Of a DNA stretch of 64,000 nt, positions 32,169 through 41,628 are shown piece after piece (positions within the stretch are counted from its first letter, which is position 1; each line of letters begins with the position of its first letter). The stretch is from Listeria rocourtiae FSL F6-920. GTDB lineage: Bacteria > Bacillota > Bacilli > Lactobacillales > Listeriaceae. Location of the stretch: positions 49,875 to 113,874 of the forward strand of contig NZ_AODK01000024.1 in the NCBI RefSeq assembly GCF_000525975.1, in the 5' to 3' direction. A program made the position numbers and the translations under genes. The notes below the pieces were generated by a model. The model saw only the letters and a program-made list of their open reading frames with translations. It was not told the DNA's origin and ran no database searches.

Positions 32169-33889
32169 GCTATCTCCTCCTCTGACAGTTGTGATCTCAT
32201 AATTTCTTGGTAAATCGTATTCGACTCTTTTAATTCTTCATGCGTTCCAATTCCAGCAACTTTACCTTCATTGACCACAATAATCTGATCCGAATCAATA
32301 ACTGATGTAATCCTTTGCGCCACAATAATTGTTATCGACTCGCGCGTTTCCGGTTTTAAAGCCGCACGCAATAACGAGTCCGTTTTAAAATCAAGTGCTG
32401 AAAAGCTATCATCAAAAATATAAATCTGTGGTTTCCGAATCAACGCACGTGCAATCGCCAAACGCTGTTTCTGACCACCCGAAAAATTATTTCCGCCCTG
32501 TTCAACACGGCTATTTAAGCCCTCCGATAGTTTCGAAACAAAGTCCTCCGCTTGTGCCGTCCGTAAACCCGACCAAATTTCGTCATCAGTCGCCGTTTCA
32601 TTCCCATAGCGCATATTTTGCTCAATGTCACCAGTAAACAACATCGCTTTTTGAGGAACTAAGCCAATTTTCATCCGTAAATCTTCCTGCGCCATCTCCC
32701 TGACGTCCAGACCATTCACGCGTACTGCACCTTCTGCCACGTCATAAAAACGCGGAATCATATTAATAATCGTCGACTTCCCAGCACCCGTACTACCAAT
32801 AATCGCAATCGTCTCCCCAGCATTCGCCTTAAAAGAAATGCCTTCAATCACCGGCTTTTCAGCACCGGTGTAGCGGAATGACACATTATCAAATTCTAAT
32901 GAGACCGGAGACATCGCATTTTTTGCATCCTTCGTGTCATGAATTTCCGTATCCATTTCCAACACTTCGTTAATGCGTTCTGCAGAGGCCGCCGCACGTG
33001 GAATCATGATAAATACAGCTGAGACCATCATGAAAGCAATCATAATTTGCGTTGCATATTGAATAAACGCCATTAAATCACCGACTTGCATGCTACCATC
33101 ACCGACAAATTTCGCCCCAATCCAAATAATTGCAATGGTCGTTAAGTTCATAATTAACATCATCAAAGGACTCATCAGAGAAAGCAGTCTATTAACACCA
33201 ACCGCCGTTTTTGCGTAATCTTCATTAGACACATCGAATTTCTTCAACTCATCATCACCACGATTAAACGCACGAATCACTCGAATTCCTGTCAGGCCTT
33301 CCCGGATGACTTGATTCAGTTTATCCATTTTCTTTTGTAATGATTTAAACATCGGCATCGCCTTCCCGCCGATGAATACGACCATTACGAGTAAAATAGG
33401 CAATACAATCACAAAAATAAGCGACAGTTTGGCGTCTTTACCAACTGCCATAATCACACCACCAATTAACATAATCGGTGCCATCACCATCATTCGTAGC
33501 ATCATATACAACACATTTTGAATTTGTACCACATCATTTGTTGAACGCGTAATCAAAGATGCTGTACCAACTTTATCAAATTCCTGCAACGAAAAATTCT
33601 CTACCCGACCAAAAATGTTGTCCCTTAAATCGCGCCCAAATCCCATCGATATCTTGGATGCATAGTATACAATAATGACAGAAAGACCTCCTGACAAAGC
33701 AGAAATACCCAACATCTGCAATCCTACTTTCCATATGTAGGTCGTGTCACCTTTTGCAACACCATTGTCAATAATATCTGCCATCAGAGTAGGCAAGTAC
33801 AACTGTCCTAGAACTTGCAGGAATGTTAACACTAAAACTAGTACAATGCCCCATTTGTAGGCACCCATTCGCTTTACTAATTTCATCAT
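32165..33889 (-). CDS. Heterodimeric ABC exporter, degenerate-site subunit
   Basis: 574 residues: six membrane helices (1-310), Walker A GSTGAGKST near 362, signature FSGGQKQR, and Walker B IYIFDDSFSALD where the catalytic Glu is Asp. It begins 8 bp after the MarR stop and is coupled to the following subunit. The whole set MarR-ABC-ABC reads as one drug-responsive operon. Confidence 0.88.
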   Translation of the reverse strand: MMKLVKRMGAYKWGIVLVLVLTFLQVLGQLYLPTLMADIIDNGVAKGDTTYIWKVGLQMLGISALSGGLSVIIVYYASKISMGFGRDLRDNIFGRVENFSLQEFDKVGTASLITRSTNDVVQIQNVLYMMLRMMVMAPIMLIGGVIMAVGKDAKLSLIFVIVLPILLVMVVFIGGKAMPMFKSLQKKMDKLNQVIREGLTGIRVIRAFNRGDDELKKFDVSNEDYAKTAVGVNRLLSLMSPLMMLIMNLTTIAIIWIGAKFVGDGSMQVGDLMAFIQYATQIMIAFMMVSAVFIMIPRAAASAERINEVLEMDTEIHDTKDAKNAMSPVSLEFDNVSFRYTGAEKPVIEGISFKANAGETIAIIGSTGAGKSTIINMIPRFYDVAEGAVRVNGLDVREMAQEDLRMKIGLVPQKAMLFTGDIEQNMRYGNETATDDEIWSGLRTAQAEDFVSKLSEGLNSRVEQGGNNFSGGQKQRLAIARALIRKPQIYIFDDSFSALDFKTDSLLRAALKPETRESITIIVAQRITSVIDSDQIIVVNEGKVAGIGTHEELKESNTIYQEIMRSQLSEEEIA

Positions 33890-33897
33890 AACGTCGT

Positions 33898-34365
33898 TTA
33901 TACCCCCTTGTTTTCAGCTTTTTTGTTGAGATACTCTGTTAGTCTATCCAGTAGCGAAATTAACTTCTCCATTTCATCTTTACCCAAAAATAAAGTCATG
34001 TCCTCAAAATTTTTGTGAAAAGTTGAGATTATTTCTGCTACTACTTCCTTTCCCTGTCCCGTAAGTTGAATATACGCGGCTCTCTTATCCACCGGATCTT
34101 GGCTTCGGATGATTAGCTTCTTCTCTTCTAACGCATTAATTTGCTGCGTAACACTTGGTTTTGATACCCTGAGAATCGCTGTTGCATCCGATACTTTCAT
34201 GCCCTGCTCATGATTCGAGTGCTGTAAGCCTTGGTGTAACATAAACAAGAACCGGGTTTCGGATCGTTTTAAGCCGGCAACTTTAAAATTTTGCAACTCT
34301 GCCTGCTTAAAATTCATAAAAGCTTTCACAACTGCTTGGCCCAAATCTTGCTCCGAATTATGCAC
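33898..34365 (-). CDS. MarR-family regulator of the ABC exporter operon
   Basis: 155 residues starting at GTG 34365 (AGGGGATG upstream). The winged helix-turn-helix is clear (VSDATAILRVSKPSVTQQINALEEKKLI; wing DKRAAYIQLT). First gene of the operon, so it probably represses itself and the exporter until a drug ligand binds. Confidence 0.86.
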   Translation of the reverse strand: MHNSEQDLGQAVVKAFMNFKQAELQNFKVAGLKRSETRFLFMLHQGLQHSNHEQGMKVSDATAILRVSKPSVTQQINALEEKKLIIRSQDPVDKRAAYIQLTGQGKEVVAEIISTFHKNFEDMTLFLGKDEMEKLISLLDRLTEYLNKKAENKGV

Positions 34366-34392
34366 TAATCTGCATCCCCTTTTTATTTAGTT

Positions 34393-34406
34393 TACTTAAC
34401 TAAGTA
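34393..34406 (-). promoter_or_regulatory. Candidate MarR operator
   Basis: TACTTA-AC-TAAGTA inverted repeat 27 bp upstream of the MarR start, overlapping the expected promoter region. Confidence 0.5.
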
Positions 34407-34443
34407 TATTCTTCTTATGTAGAAAGTCAAGTGAGAACTATTA

Positions 34444-34477
34444 CAAAAAAGCTCCCAGCAATAAAGCTAGGAACCGT
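34444..34477 (-). terminator. Terminator of the SDR gene
   Basis: GGTTCCTAGC pairs with GCTGGGAGC and is followed by TTTTTT on the minus strand, close behind the SDR stop. Confidence 0.7.
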
Positions 34478-34492
34478 TCTTACTTCTCTATT

Positions 34493-35254
34493 TTAATATG
34501 CCGTCCAACCAGCATCAGCTGTCACAACCGTACCGTTTACAAAACTTGCATCCTCTGATGCCAAGAATAATGCTACTTTCGCAATTTCCGAAGCTTGGCC
34601 AACACGCGGGTTTGTTCCCATACCAATCATAGCACGAGCTTGACCAAATTCATCTGGGGCATAAAGCGTCGTTCCAATATTGGTTTCTACTGCGCCTGGT
34701 GCAATCGCGTTACAGCGAATATTCTTTGTCGCATATTGGAAACCGACATTTTTCGTAAAACCAACGACTGCATGTTTTGAAGCCGTGTAAGCCGCACCCG
34801 CACGCGATCCAAACAATCCGCCCGCAGACGCAATATTTACAATAACACCACTCTCTTGTTTTTCAAAAATCGGTAGCGCTTTTCTCGTCGTCCGCATTAC
34901 ACCTGTTGTATTAATCGCGAAAACACGATCCCAAAGCTCATCTGTTATTTCACCAGCAGGAACAAAATTATCCATAATTCCCGCATTATTTATGAGTATA
35001 TCAAGCGTTCCGTAAGCCTCAACCGCCTTATCAATCATTGCCTGCACATCGTCTTCCTTCATTACATTAGCGACTACCGCCAAAGCTTCCCCTTCGCTAG
35101 CCTTGATTTCCGTTACTGTATCTTCCGCCGCCTCAAGTTGAATATCTGCAACGACTACTTTTGCACCCTCTTTTGCAAAAAGTAAAGCAATTTGGCGTCC
35201 CATTCCCGATGCTGCACCAGTCACAACAGCGACTTTTCCAACTAATTTACCCAT
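34493..35254 (-). CDS. Short-chain dehydrogenase/reductase (SDR)
   Basis: 253 residues, standard classical SDR length. Visible: the NAD(P) loop TGAASGMG (residues 12-19), NNAG near 90, and catalytic Ser with YTASK near 155-159. Similar to glucose 1-dehydrogenase or 3-oxoacyl reductase types; the substrate cannot be told. Divergent from a TetR regulator, which probably controls it. The ribosome-binding site is AGGAGG. Confidence 0.82.
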   Translation of the reverse strand: MGKLVGKVAVVTGAASGMGRQIALLFAKEGAKVVVADIQLEAAEDTVTEIKASEGEALAVVANVMKEDDVQAMIDKAVEAYGTLDILINNAGIMDNFVPAGEITDELWDRVFAINTTGVMRTTRKALPIFEKQESGVIVNIASAGGLFGSRAGAAYTASKHAVVGFTKNVGFQYATKNIRCNAIAPGAVETNIGTTLYAPDEFGQARAMIGMGTNPRVGQASEIAKVALFLASEDASFVNGTVVTADAGWTAY

Positions 35255-35310
35255 GATTATTCCTCCTAAAATTATAATTGCGCTAGAGCTTTTGAAGTCA
35301 CTCTATCTAT

Positions 35311-35402
35311 TTAGTATAGTCCTCTTTCAATCCTAACTTCAATAGGTAATGAAAGCGGTTTTTGTTGATTTGGCGACACTTTTAAGGTATATGTATACTA
35401 AA
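35311..35402. promoter_or_regulatory. Divergent promoter region between SDR and TetR genes
   Basis: TTTAGTATA near 35311 and its complement TATACTAAA near 35393 contain back-to-back TATACT -10 elements. For the TetR gene, TTGGCG lies 18 bp upstream of its -10. The inverted arrangement could also be the TetR operator. Confidence 0.45.
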
Positions 35403-35423
35403 CGAGAAAAAGGACGTGAAAAC

Positions 35424-36002
35424 ATGACCACCAAACCTGATCGCCGCATTCGAAAAACAAAATCCGCCTTTGCAAAAGCCCTTCTGACACTCCTAACTGA
35501 AAAAACATTCAAAAAAATCACCGTCACCGATATTGTTACACGCGCTGATGTCAATCGTGGAACTTTCTACAAACACTATCAGGAAAAAGAAGATTTGCTA
35601 GATGAAGTAATTTCTGACATACTTGCCGATCTCGAAGTCGCCTATCGCGATCCTTATGAAAAAATGCCCCATTTTTCAGTGGAACGGATGACACCCTCGA
35701 TGGTCAAGATTTTCGATCATGTCTATACCCACCAATTATTTTATAAACATGCCATCGATGATAAATTACGCCCAGGTTTTCAAAATCAATTGTGTGATGC
35801 TATAAAACGTATCGCTCTTCGCGATTTTGCAACGGTTCTAAACCATTCCGGTGTCAATCCAGAACTCCATGCTAGCTATCAAGCACACGCGATTTTCGGC
35901 TTAATCGTTTACTGGGCACAATCAAATTTTGAATTTACACCTACATATATGTCTGAACAACTACTCCAAATCGTCCATTCTAATACTTCCTTTACCACTT
36001 AG
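35424..36002 (+). CDS. TetR-family regulator
   Basis: 192 residues from ATG 35424 (AAGGACG upstream), preferred over 35349. The N-terminal helix-turn-helix is typical (FKKITVTDIVTRADVNRGTFYKHYQEKEDLLDE broken over residues 25-60), with a C-terminal TetR_C-like ligand domain. It is divergent from the SDR gene and likely represses it. Confidence 0.85.
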   Translation: MTTKPDRRIRKTKSAFAKALLTLLTEKTFKKITVTDIVTRADVNRGTFYKHYQEKEDLLDEVISDILADLEVAYRDPYEKMPHFSVERMTPSMVKIFDHVYTHQLFYKHAIDDKLRPGFQNQLCDAIKRIALRDFATVLNHSGVNPELHASYQAHAIFGLIVYWAQSNFEFTPTYMSEQLLQIVHSNTSFTT

Positions 36003-36138
36003 TTATTATTACAGTTCCTTTTCATTTACCGATTAGTCTATACTTTAATCCTGCCCTGCCTTATAATAAGGGAATATTATATGGAGCGGAATTACATTCG
36101 CTTAACGCCTAGGTTTATCGAAAGGAGCAAGCCACCAC

Positions 36139-37479
36139 ATGGATAAAAGTCAAACCGCCTCAAAACTAAGCTTATTCTCACTCGCATGGCCAATCTTTAT
36201 TGAGCAATTTCTGCGAGTTATGATTAGCTATGTCACTGTCTTCATGTTAGGGCATTATTCCGATGATGCCGTTGCAGCAACCGGCGTCGCGAATCAGATA
36301 CTCGTGATTTCCGTTATTATGTTCGCCTTTATTAGCGTCGGTGTTCAAATTCTAGTCGCCCAAATGATTGGAGCAAAAAAACACCGCCTCATTGAACAAG
36401 TCATCACAAATGGAATTGTGTTTTCTGTCGTAATTGGAGCAATTGTCAGTCTTGTTTTCCTTCTATTATCATCCTATTTCTTAACATGGATGGGACTTGA
36501 TCCTCACTTGGTAGAAATCGGCACACCGTTTCTAGAAATTATCGGTGGTGTTTCCATTCTGACAGCCATTCCATATGCAATCATGCCAATTTTGCGAACA
36601 CACGGATACGTTCGCCAAGCCATGTATATACCGGTCGTTGCTGGAATCATCACAGTTATTGGGAACTATCTCGTTTTATACGGCCCACTTGCCTATTTAG
36701 ATTTGGGTGTCACTGGTGTAGCATTAGCAACCGTTTTCGGTAACTTTATCGCCGTTTTTCAATCTATTTGGTTGTTGCATCGCCATGTCGAATATCGCTT
36801 CAAATGGCATAAATTCAAAGAACTATCACGGCGAACAATGTATTCCATTTTGCGCCTTGGTCTGCCATCCGCAGGTGAAAATATGTCCTATGCAGGCTCA
36901 CAACTCGTTGTTACAGCCATTATCGCCCTCATGGGTACTGATGCCCTGACGACAAAAGTATACGCCTCAACGGTAAGTCAATTTGTTGCTTTGTTCGCCA
37001 TCTCGATTGGCCAAGCCTCTCAAATCATCATTGGGCGCGCAGTTGGAGCAAAAGAAGTTGAACGCGCTTATAAACAAGGCTTACGAAGCTGGAAAATAGG
37101 GCTCGCCATCGCAGTCTGCATCAGCATTCTTATCTACTTTTTCGCAGAGCCGATTATGCATCTCTTCACATCTAATGAAGAAATCATCGCGATGACAAAA
37201 CAATTATTTTTCTTATCCATCTTCCTAGAAATCGCGCGTTCCACCAATATCATCATTATCAGTAGCCTCAACTCAACTGGCGATGTCCGTTTCCCATTTA
37301 TTGTTGGTATTATCGTCATGTGGATTGTAAGCCTCCCATTCTCTTATGTTCTTGGAATCACCGCAGGAATGGGACTCATCGGTGTCTGGCTAGCCTATAT
37401 CATCGACGAAGGAATTCGTGGCGGTCTTATGGTCTATCGCTGGCGCTCCAAAGTTTGGTCTTTAAAATCAGTTCTATGA
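36139..37479 (+). CDS. MATE-family multidrug efflux transporter
   Basis: 446 residues with twelve hydrophobic helices in two MatE halves (residues about 15-175 and 240-400). Exports cationic drugs or metabolites by Na+ or H+ antiport. AAAGGAG lies 11 bp before the ATG. It follows the TetR gene on the same strand, separated by 136 bp, so it could be a second TetR target. Confidence 0.88.
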   Translation: MDKSQTASKLSLFSLAWPIFIEQFLRVMISYVTVFMLGHYSDDAVAATGVANQILVISVIMFAFISVGVQILVAQMIGAKKHRLIEQVITNGIVFSVVIGAIVSLVFLLLSSYFLTWMGLDPHLVEIGTPFLEIIGGVSILTAIPYAIMPILRTHGYVRQAMYIPVVAGIITVIGNYLVLYGPLAYLDLGVTGVALATVFGNFIAVFQSIWLLHRHVEYRFKWHKFKELSRRTMYSILRLGLPSAGENMSYAGSQLVVTAIIALMGTDALTTKVYASTVSQFVALFAISIGQASQIIIGRAVGAKEVERAYKQGLRSWKIGLAIAVCISILIYFFAEPIMHLFTSNEEIIAMTKQLFFLSIFLEIARSTNIIIISSLNSTGDVRFPFIVGIIVMWIVSLPFSYVLGITAGMGLIGVWLAYIIDEGIRGGLMVYRWRSKVWSLKSVL

Positions 37480-37596
37480 TTACTACTTACAAAAATGTAA
37501 CCTTCTGCCCCACAAATTGTCACCTAATTCAATGGTTCTCATATACCTATCCATCGTATAATAAACACATCAAGTTACGAAAGGACGTTATGAACC

Positions 37597-37947
37597 ATGA
37601 ATGATCAAAAACTATTAAATGCACTTAGCTATTTCAGCCTATTTTTCGCACCATTTATTGTACCAATTGCCATTTGGATTTTTAGTGGTACAGAAAATAC
37701 GAAACACCATGCAAAAGTAGCTTTATTTACACATATCCTACCAACAATTGGAGGTATTTTTACAGCCCTCAGTGTTGGAATTGTCGGATTTAGTACGAAC
37801 AGTGCAAATGTCACAGGTTTCATCGGGCTTGGTCTAGTCGTAGTAGTTGGTCTTATGACAATTATCCTCGCCATTTTCAACATTATCCGCGGTATCCAAG
37901 CTTTGGTAGCAAAAGAAGATAACCCACATTTTAACTCTATCGATTAA
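37597..37947 (+). CDS. DUF4870-like small membrane protein
   Basis: 116 residues with three hydrophobic helices (about 10-35, 45-68, 75-105) and a short cytosolic AKEDNPHF tail, fitting the DUF4870/YtxF-like family. Function unknown. AAAGGACG precedes the start; a strong terminator follows. Confidence 0.7.
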   Translation: MNDQKLLNALSYFSLFFAPFIVPIAIWIFSGTENTKHHAKVALFTHILPTIGGIFTALSVGIVGFSTNSANVTGFIGLGLVVVVGLMTIILAIFNIIRGIQALVAKEDNPHFNSID

Positions 37948-37953
37948 TTGTTG

Positions 37954-37994
37954 AAAAAAGCTAGCTGGCGAACAAGATTCCAGCTAGCTTTTAT
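37954..37994 (+). terminator. Terminator after the DUF4870-like gene
   Basis: AAAAGCTAGCTGG pairs perfectly with CCAGCTAGCTTTT around an 11-base loop. Confidence 0.88.
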
Positions 37995-38028
37995 GATATA
38001 ATTATGAGATGAAATGGGGGAATGCATC

Positions 38029-38421
38029 GTGCGTTTTATCTTTGCTTACTTGACTGTGTTTATATTGGGCATCTTTTCCGTTATTGGAATGGAGGCTATT
38101 ATGTACGGTGAAATAACGTATCAGCTCGTATTTGCCGCGATTCTTTTTGCTGCACCACTCATACTCGTTGGAACGACAGTCGCCGAAATGTTTTATGGCT
38201 TTAGCAAAAATGCGACAGCTAAGCGCTTCATACTCTGGGGCTTCCTATTTGGCGTTGTTGCAACTGTAGTAATCACTAGTATTCTGCAACTCATCAGTCT
38301 CATAATGATTATCTTGACTTCGCTTATCGGCGGATTGATGGGCGCCGTACTAGCTTGGATTTTCTTCGTAATTCGCGGTGGTCAAAAAGCAAGTGGGAAA
38401 GCCGCAACAACCAACAACTAG
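38029..38421 (+). CDS. Small membrane protein of unknown function
   Basis: About 130 residues from the GTG at 38029 (GGGGGAA upstream). Four hydrophobic segments span residues 1-115, ending in a charged GQKASGKAA tail. No family recognised. It is monocistronic with its own terminator. Confidence 0.6.
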   Translation: MRFIFAYLTVFILGIFSVIGMEAIMYGEITYQLVFAAILFAAPLILVGTTVAEMFYGFSKNATAKRFILWGFLFGVVATVVITSILQLISLIMIILTSLIGGLMGAVLAWIFFVIRGGQKASGKAATTNN

Positions 38422-38426
38422 CTTAC

Positions 38427-38465
38427 AAAATAGCGATGGAACTCGGCTTTTCATCGCTATTTTTG
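38427..38465 (+). terminator. Terminator of the small membrane protein gene
   Basis: AAAATAGCGATG pairs with CATCGCTATTTT, then TTG. Confidence 0.82.
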
Positions 38466-38510
38466 TACAATAAATACAGATAAAACTACTTGATATGATT
38501 TTCTGTAAAA

Positions 38511-38535
38511 CCTCAGCGTGCCATCAAATGCTTAG
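38511..38535 (+). repeat. Dispersed 25-bp repeat, third copy
   Basis: CCTCAGCGTGCCATCAAATG followed by CTTAG matches the copies at 9592 and 30217 (core CTCAG ... CAAAT-CTTAG). Confidence 0.55.
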
Positions 38536-38684
38536 CTTCTAGGCAAAAATAGATACCAGCGCGGAGCTTACTAAGGTACGTTGACTGAAAGCAATGAGCC
38601 TTGACAATAGACTGGATTAACTTTCCACATGTTCGGGTATATAAAAGTGTTACCTATAATTATGTCAGGAGAGGAAAAATTCCT

Positions 38685-39358
38685 ATGCCTATAAATAATG
38701 ACACATTACATATTCTCGTATTACTAAAAAAAGACCCAAACTTTCATACCTATTGCATACAAAAAAAGTAACAATAGGTAGTAGAATTCCCATAACCAGC
38801 CTTAACCACAACCTATATCTAATTGAAAGTGGCTTTATACAGTGCTTACGAGATATTGGAACAGACGAACCATTACATAGAATCATGTAGCCAGGCGATT
38901 TTCCCTACCTACCGTTCAATTCCGAAGATTATCCTGAAATCATAGCATGCGAGGCACTAACCGATATCACTTTTTGAAAAATAGACATTGCTTTTTTCAA
39001 AAAGGTGATGCACTTAGAAGATCCAGACGAAACTATTTTTTTCTGTTCATTCTGACAAGTCTAGTAAAAATATAGTGGAACATTTTCTTATAGACCGGAT
39101 ACATCCTAAAGAACGAATTTACTTTAGTTTGCTTATTATGATGCACCTTGGCCATCTAAAAGCGACCAATACCGCCCAGCTTCCTGCCTTTGTCATCTAT
39201 GAAAAAATCGCGGAATATTATTCTATGAAATCTTGAATAACCTACAAAAAAACAGCCTGATTTCATTAGATAATAACTGGGTAATAACAAATGTTATTGC
39301 ATTCAACACTATGTTGGCGTCCAAGAATATATTAACTCTTGAAAACAGTCTAAATTAA
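38685..39358 (+). pseudogene. Decayed Crp/Fnr-family (PrfA-like) regulator
   Basis: Fragments in different frames spell a Crp/Fnr protein: an N-terminal segment from ATG 38685, a cyclic-nucleotide-binding-like part (ITSLNHNLYLIESGFIQCL), a middle part (HFLIDRIHPKERIYFSLL) and a C-terminal part ending at TAA 39358 (SLISLDNNWVITN). Lesions include an indel at the A7 tract near 38761, an in-frame TAG near 38888, a TGA near 38976 and further shifts near 39050 and 39235. The lesions are of several kinds, so this is real decay rather than a read error. Confidence 0.8.
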
Positions 39359-39408
39359 AAAGCACCACTGAAATTAGATTTGAAGTCTAATTTTAGTGAT
39401 GCTTTTCA
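39358..39408. terminator. Bidirectional terminator
   Basis: A long hairpin (AAATTAGA/TCTAATTT core extended by AAAAGC-CACT / AGTG-GCTTTT) between the Crp remnant and the GNAT gene. Confidence 0.8.
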
Positions 39409-39415
39409 TTTAATT

Positions 39416-39916
39416 TTAAGCCTCTTCTTCCACGTGTTGAATCAGTTGAAAGCGAACCGTCTCCAACTTATGCCCATAAAAGTCTTCCTCAAATTGGTCC
39501 CATTCTACAAAGCCACGTGCCTCATAAAACGCAATCGCATTCTTATTTTCCTTCTCAACATTCACAAATAACGGCAACGGTAACGCGAATAACTTAATCC
39601 CTTCATCAAGTAACATCGTTCCATACCCTTTATTCTGCACCCCTGGCAACAAATAAAAAGCCGCTAGTTCACTCTTACGCTTCTCAAGCTCGATGAAATT
39701 AGCGAAACCAATCACGCTATCTTCCTGCTCTAATACTGCAAATGGAGTCGCACCAACACGTGTTTTCAACGTCTCCAAATTATAAAACATGTCCAAAAAC
39801 CGATCCTGCACTTCACGTGGGATAATATCCGCATACGTGTCGTGCCAAGATTTCACCGCAATATCTTGAATAGCTTCAATGTCTTCTAATGTTCCTTTTC
39901 TAATTTGAACTGTCAT
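39416..39916 (-). CDS. GNAT-family N-acetyltransferase
   Basis: 166 residues from ATG 39916 (GGGGAATCACAG upstream). The acetyl-CoA-binding signature [14 protein letters not shown] (Q-x-x-G-x-G) lies near residue 88, with the C-terminal YEARGF motif typical of RimI-type enzymes. Substrate unknown. Confidence 0.82.
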   Translation of the reverse strand: MTVQIRKGTLEDIEAIQDIAVKSWHDTYADIIPREVQDRFLDMFYNLETLKTRVGATPFAVLEQEDSVIGFANFIELEKRKSELAAFYLLPGVQNKGYGTMLLDEGIKLFALPLPLFVNVEKENKNAIAFYEARGFVEWDQFEEDFYGHKLETVRFQLIQHVEEEA

Positions 39917-39985
39917 CTGTGATTCCCCTTTCATCCATAGAGATGTAGCGTTATCACTTAGTATACCCTCTCATTAGCATTTTAG

Positions 39986-40550
39986 TCACGCCAAAAGTCG
40001 TGATGTCAATTCTCGGCTCTTCGTTTCAAACTGTTCCAAATACAGTGACATAGCTCCACAAAACTCGATTTCCATCGCGCCCTCATACAAAAAATCACAT
40101 GGCTGCAAAAAAATGCTGTGCACGATTCCCAACGACCGATATCTCGCTTAGTTCTAATATATGCCCCACAAACTGCGAACAGAAAAACTCATTTTTTCCC
40201 GATAAATTCAAGCGCAATACTACACCAAGAATCCCCCAAAAATTATAACGATAATTATCCGCCGTGAGTGAAAACCAGTTCAATTCCTTTTGAATACGAG
40301 CCTTTTGTTCCACCGTAATCTCGTAACTAAGAATTGCAGTTGCCGCATTTTTTAATACACCACTGCGCATATCTTCTTCAATAAAACCACCATTCAGCGG
40401 ATTTCGCTTTCCAATCCGGCCAAAACTATAAACTTCCGTCAAATCTTCCGTCAAACTAATCGACACATGATTAAACGGCTTCCTCGTATACTTTTGAATG
40501 ACCCGCCCTGGAATCGTCTCTGTTTTCGTTAAAATAACGTACACTTTCAC
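39986..40550 (-). CDS. Permuted NlpC/P60-like (papain-fold) hydrolase, frameshifted
   Basis: The open frame stops at 40095. Reading the A7 tract at 40107-40113 as A6 extends it to a natural TGA at 39986, giving about 187 residues. A His in FNHVSISL (residue 27) precedes a Cys in FFCSQFV (near 124), the order seen in circularly permuted NlpC/P60 proteins of the YiiX/YaeF type. These hydrolyse amide or ester bonds of peptides or lipids. There is no signal peptide, so it is cytosolic or membrane-peripheral. Confidence 0.65.
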
Positions 40551-40599
40551 CCTAATACCCCCATCTATGTAAAGAAGTGAGCACGAAGCCCACTCCCGT

Positions 40600-41628
40600 T
40601 TACTGTTCTACCCTAATATTCCCCGAACCAGTCCGGACTTTAAGTATTAAATCTGAACTTGTCTTGATTTCCGGTGATTTAATATCACCAGAATTGCTTC
40701 GTAAATCTAAAAATCCATTAAAAGAGCTTGGGACCTCTATCTTCACATCACCAGAATCTGCATCAACCATCACGTTTTTCGTCACATCGCTAAATGTCAA
40801 ATCTACTTCCCCAGAACCACTTACAATGCTTGTCGCATTATCCAATCCAGAAAGTTCGATATCACCAGAATTATTATCTACTTTGAGCTCGCCACTCAGT
40901 TTTTCCCCATCAATACTACCCGAACCATTTTTCAGCGTTGTTGTTTTCGCCGTCACTTGATTTGCTTCAATATCGCCAGAACTAGACGTGATGCTAAGTG
41001 TATCACCAGTCATACCTTCCACCGAATTCTCACCGGAACCATTAACAAGCTCCAAATTCGACATCACATTTTTCAAATCAATATCACCTGAACTATTTTT
41101 AATGGAAGTCACATCCGCTGTCAGATTCGACGCTTGAATTTCACCAGAACCACCGCTTAGCGCAATCTTTTTCGCCGTCACATCGTTTATCGTCAAGTCA
41201 CCTGATCTCATATCACTCGCCAATTCACTAAGTTTAGCGTCCTTCGCTATATGAATTGTCACAGTCTGATCTCCATAAATCGGAAACTCTAGAAACTCGA
41301 ACCATTTCTGATTATGCGCTACATCAATCGTCAAATTATCCAGATCTGGCTTCACACTCTTATCCAAGCGATTAATTGCCTCTTGTGACAAATGACCACT
41401 CATTGTCACGTAATTTTTACCAGTATTACTCTCTGCCATATTCACTCGTATATCCTGATCACCCATTAGCTTAATCCGCGAAATATCACCATCTGACAAT
41501 TGCCACTCTCGATGATACGCCTCGCCACGATCTATATTATTGTTGTTAAATGTCAGCCCAAATCCAATACCACCAACGACTAGAAGAGCCGCACCGATAA
41601 TGAGTAATTTCAATTTATTCTTAAACAT
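40600..41628 (-). CDS. DUF4097-type beta-strand repeat envelope protein
   Basis: 342 residues: an N-terminal membrane helix (8-26) and a long right-handed beta-solenoid of short repeats with alternating SGSGE and SSGDIE turns, the hallmark of DUF4097/LiaX-like proteins. Expected to be outside the membrane. Third gene of the PadR-DUF1700-DUF4097 operon, overlapping the DUF1700 gene by 8 bp. Such modules are linked to envelope stress responses; the specific role here is inference. Confidence 0.8.
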   Translation of the reverse strand: MFKNKLKLLIIGAALLVVGGIGFGLTFNNNNIDRGEAYHREWQLSDGDISRIKLMGDQDIRVNMAESNTGKNYVTMSGHLSQEAINRLDKSVKPDLDNLTIDVAHNQKWFEFLEFPIYGDQTVTIHIAKDAKLSELASDMRSGDLTINDVTAKKIALSGGSGEIQASNLTADVTSIKNSSGDIDLKNVMSNLELVNGSGENSVEGMTGDTLSITSSSGDIEANQVTAKTTTLKNGSGSIDGEKLSGELKVDNNSGDIELSGLDNATSIVSGSGEVDLTFSDVTKNVMVDADSGDVKIEVPSSFNGFLDLRSNSGDIKSPEIKTSSDLILKVRTGSGNIRVEQ

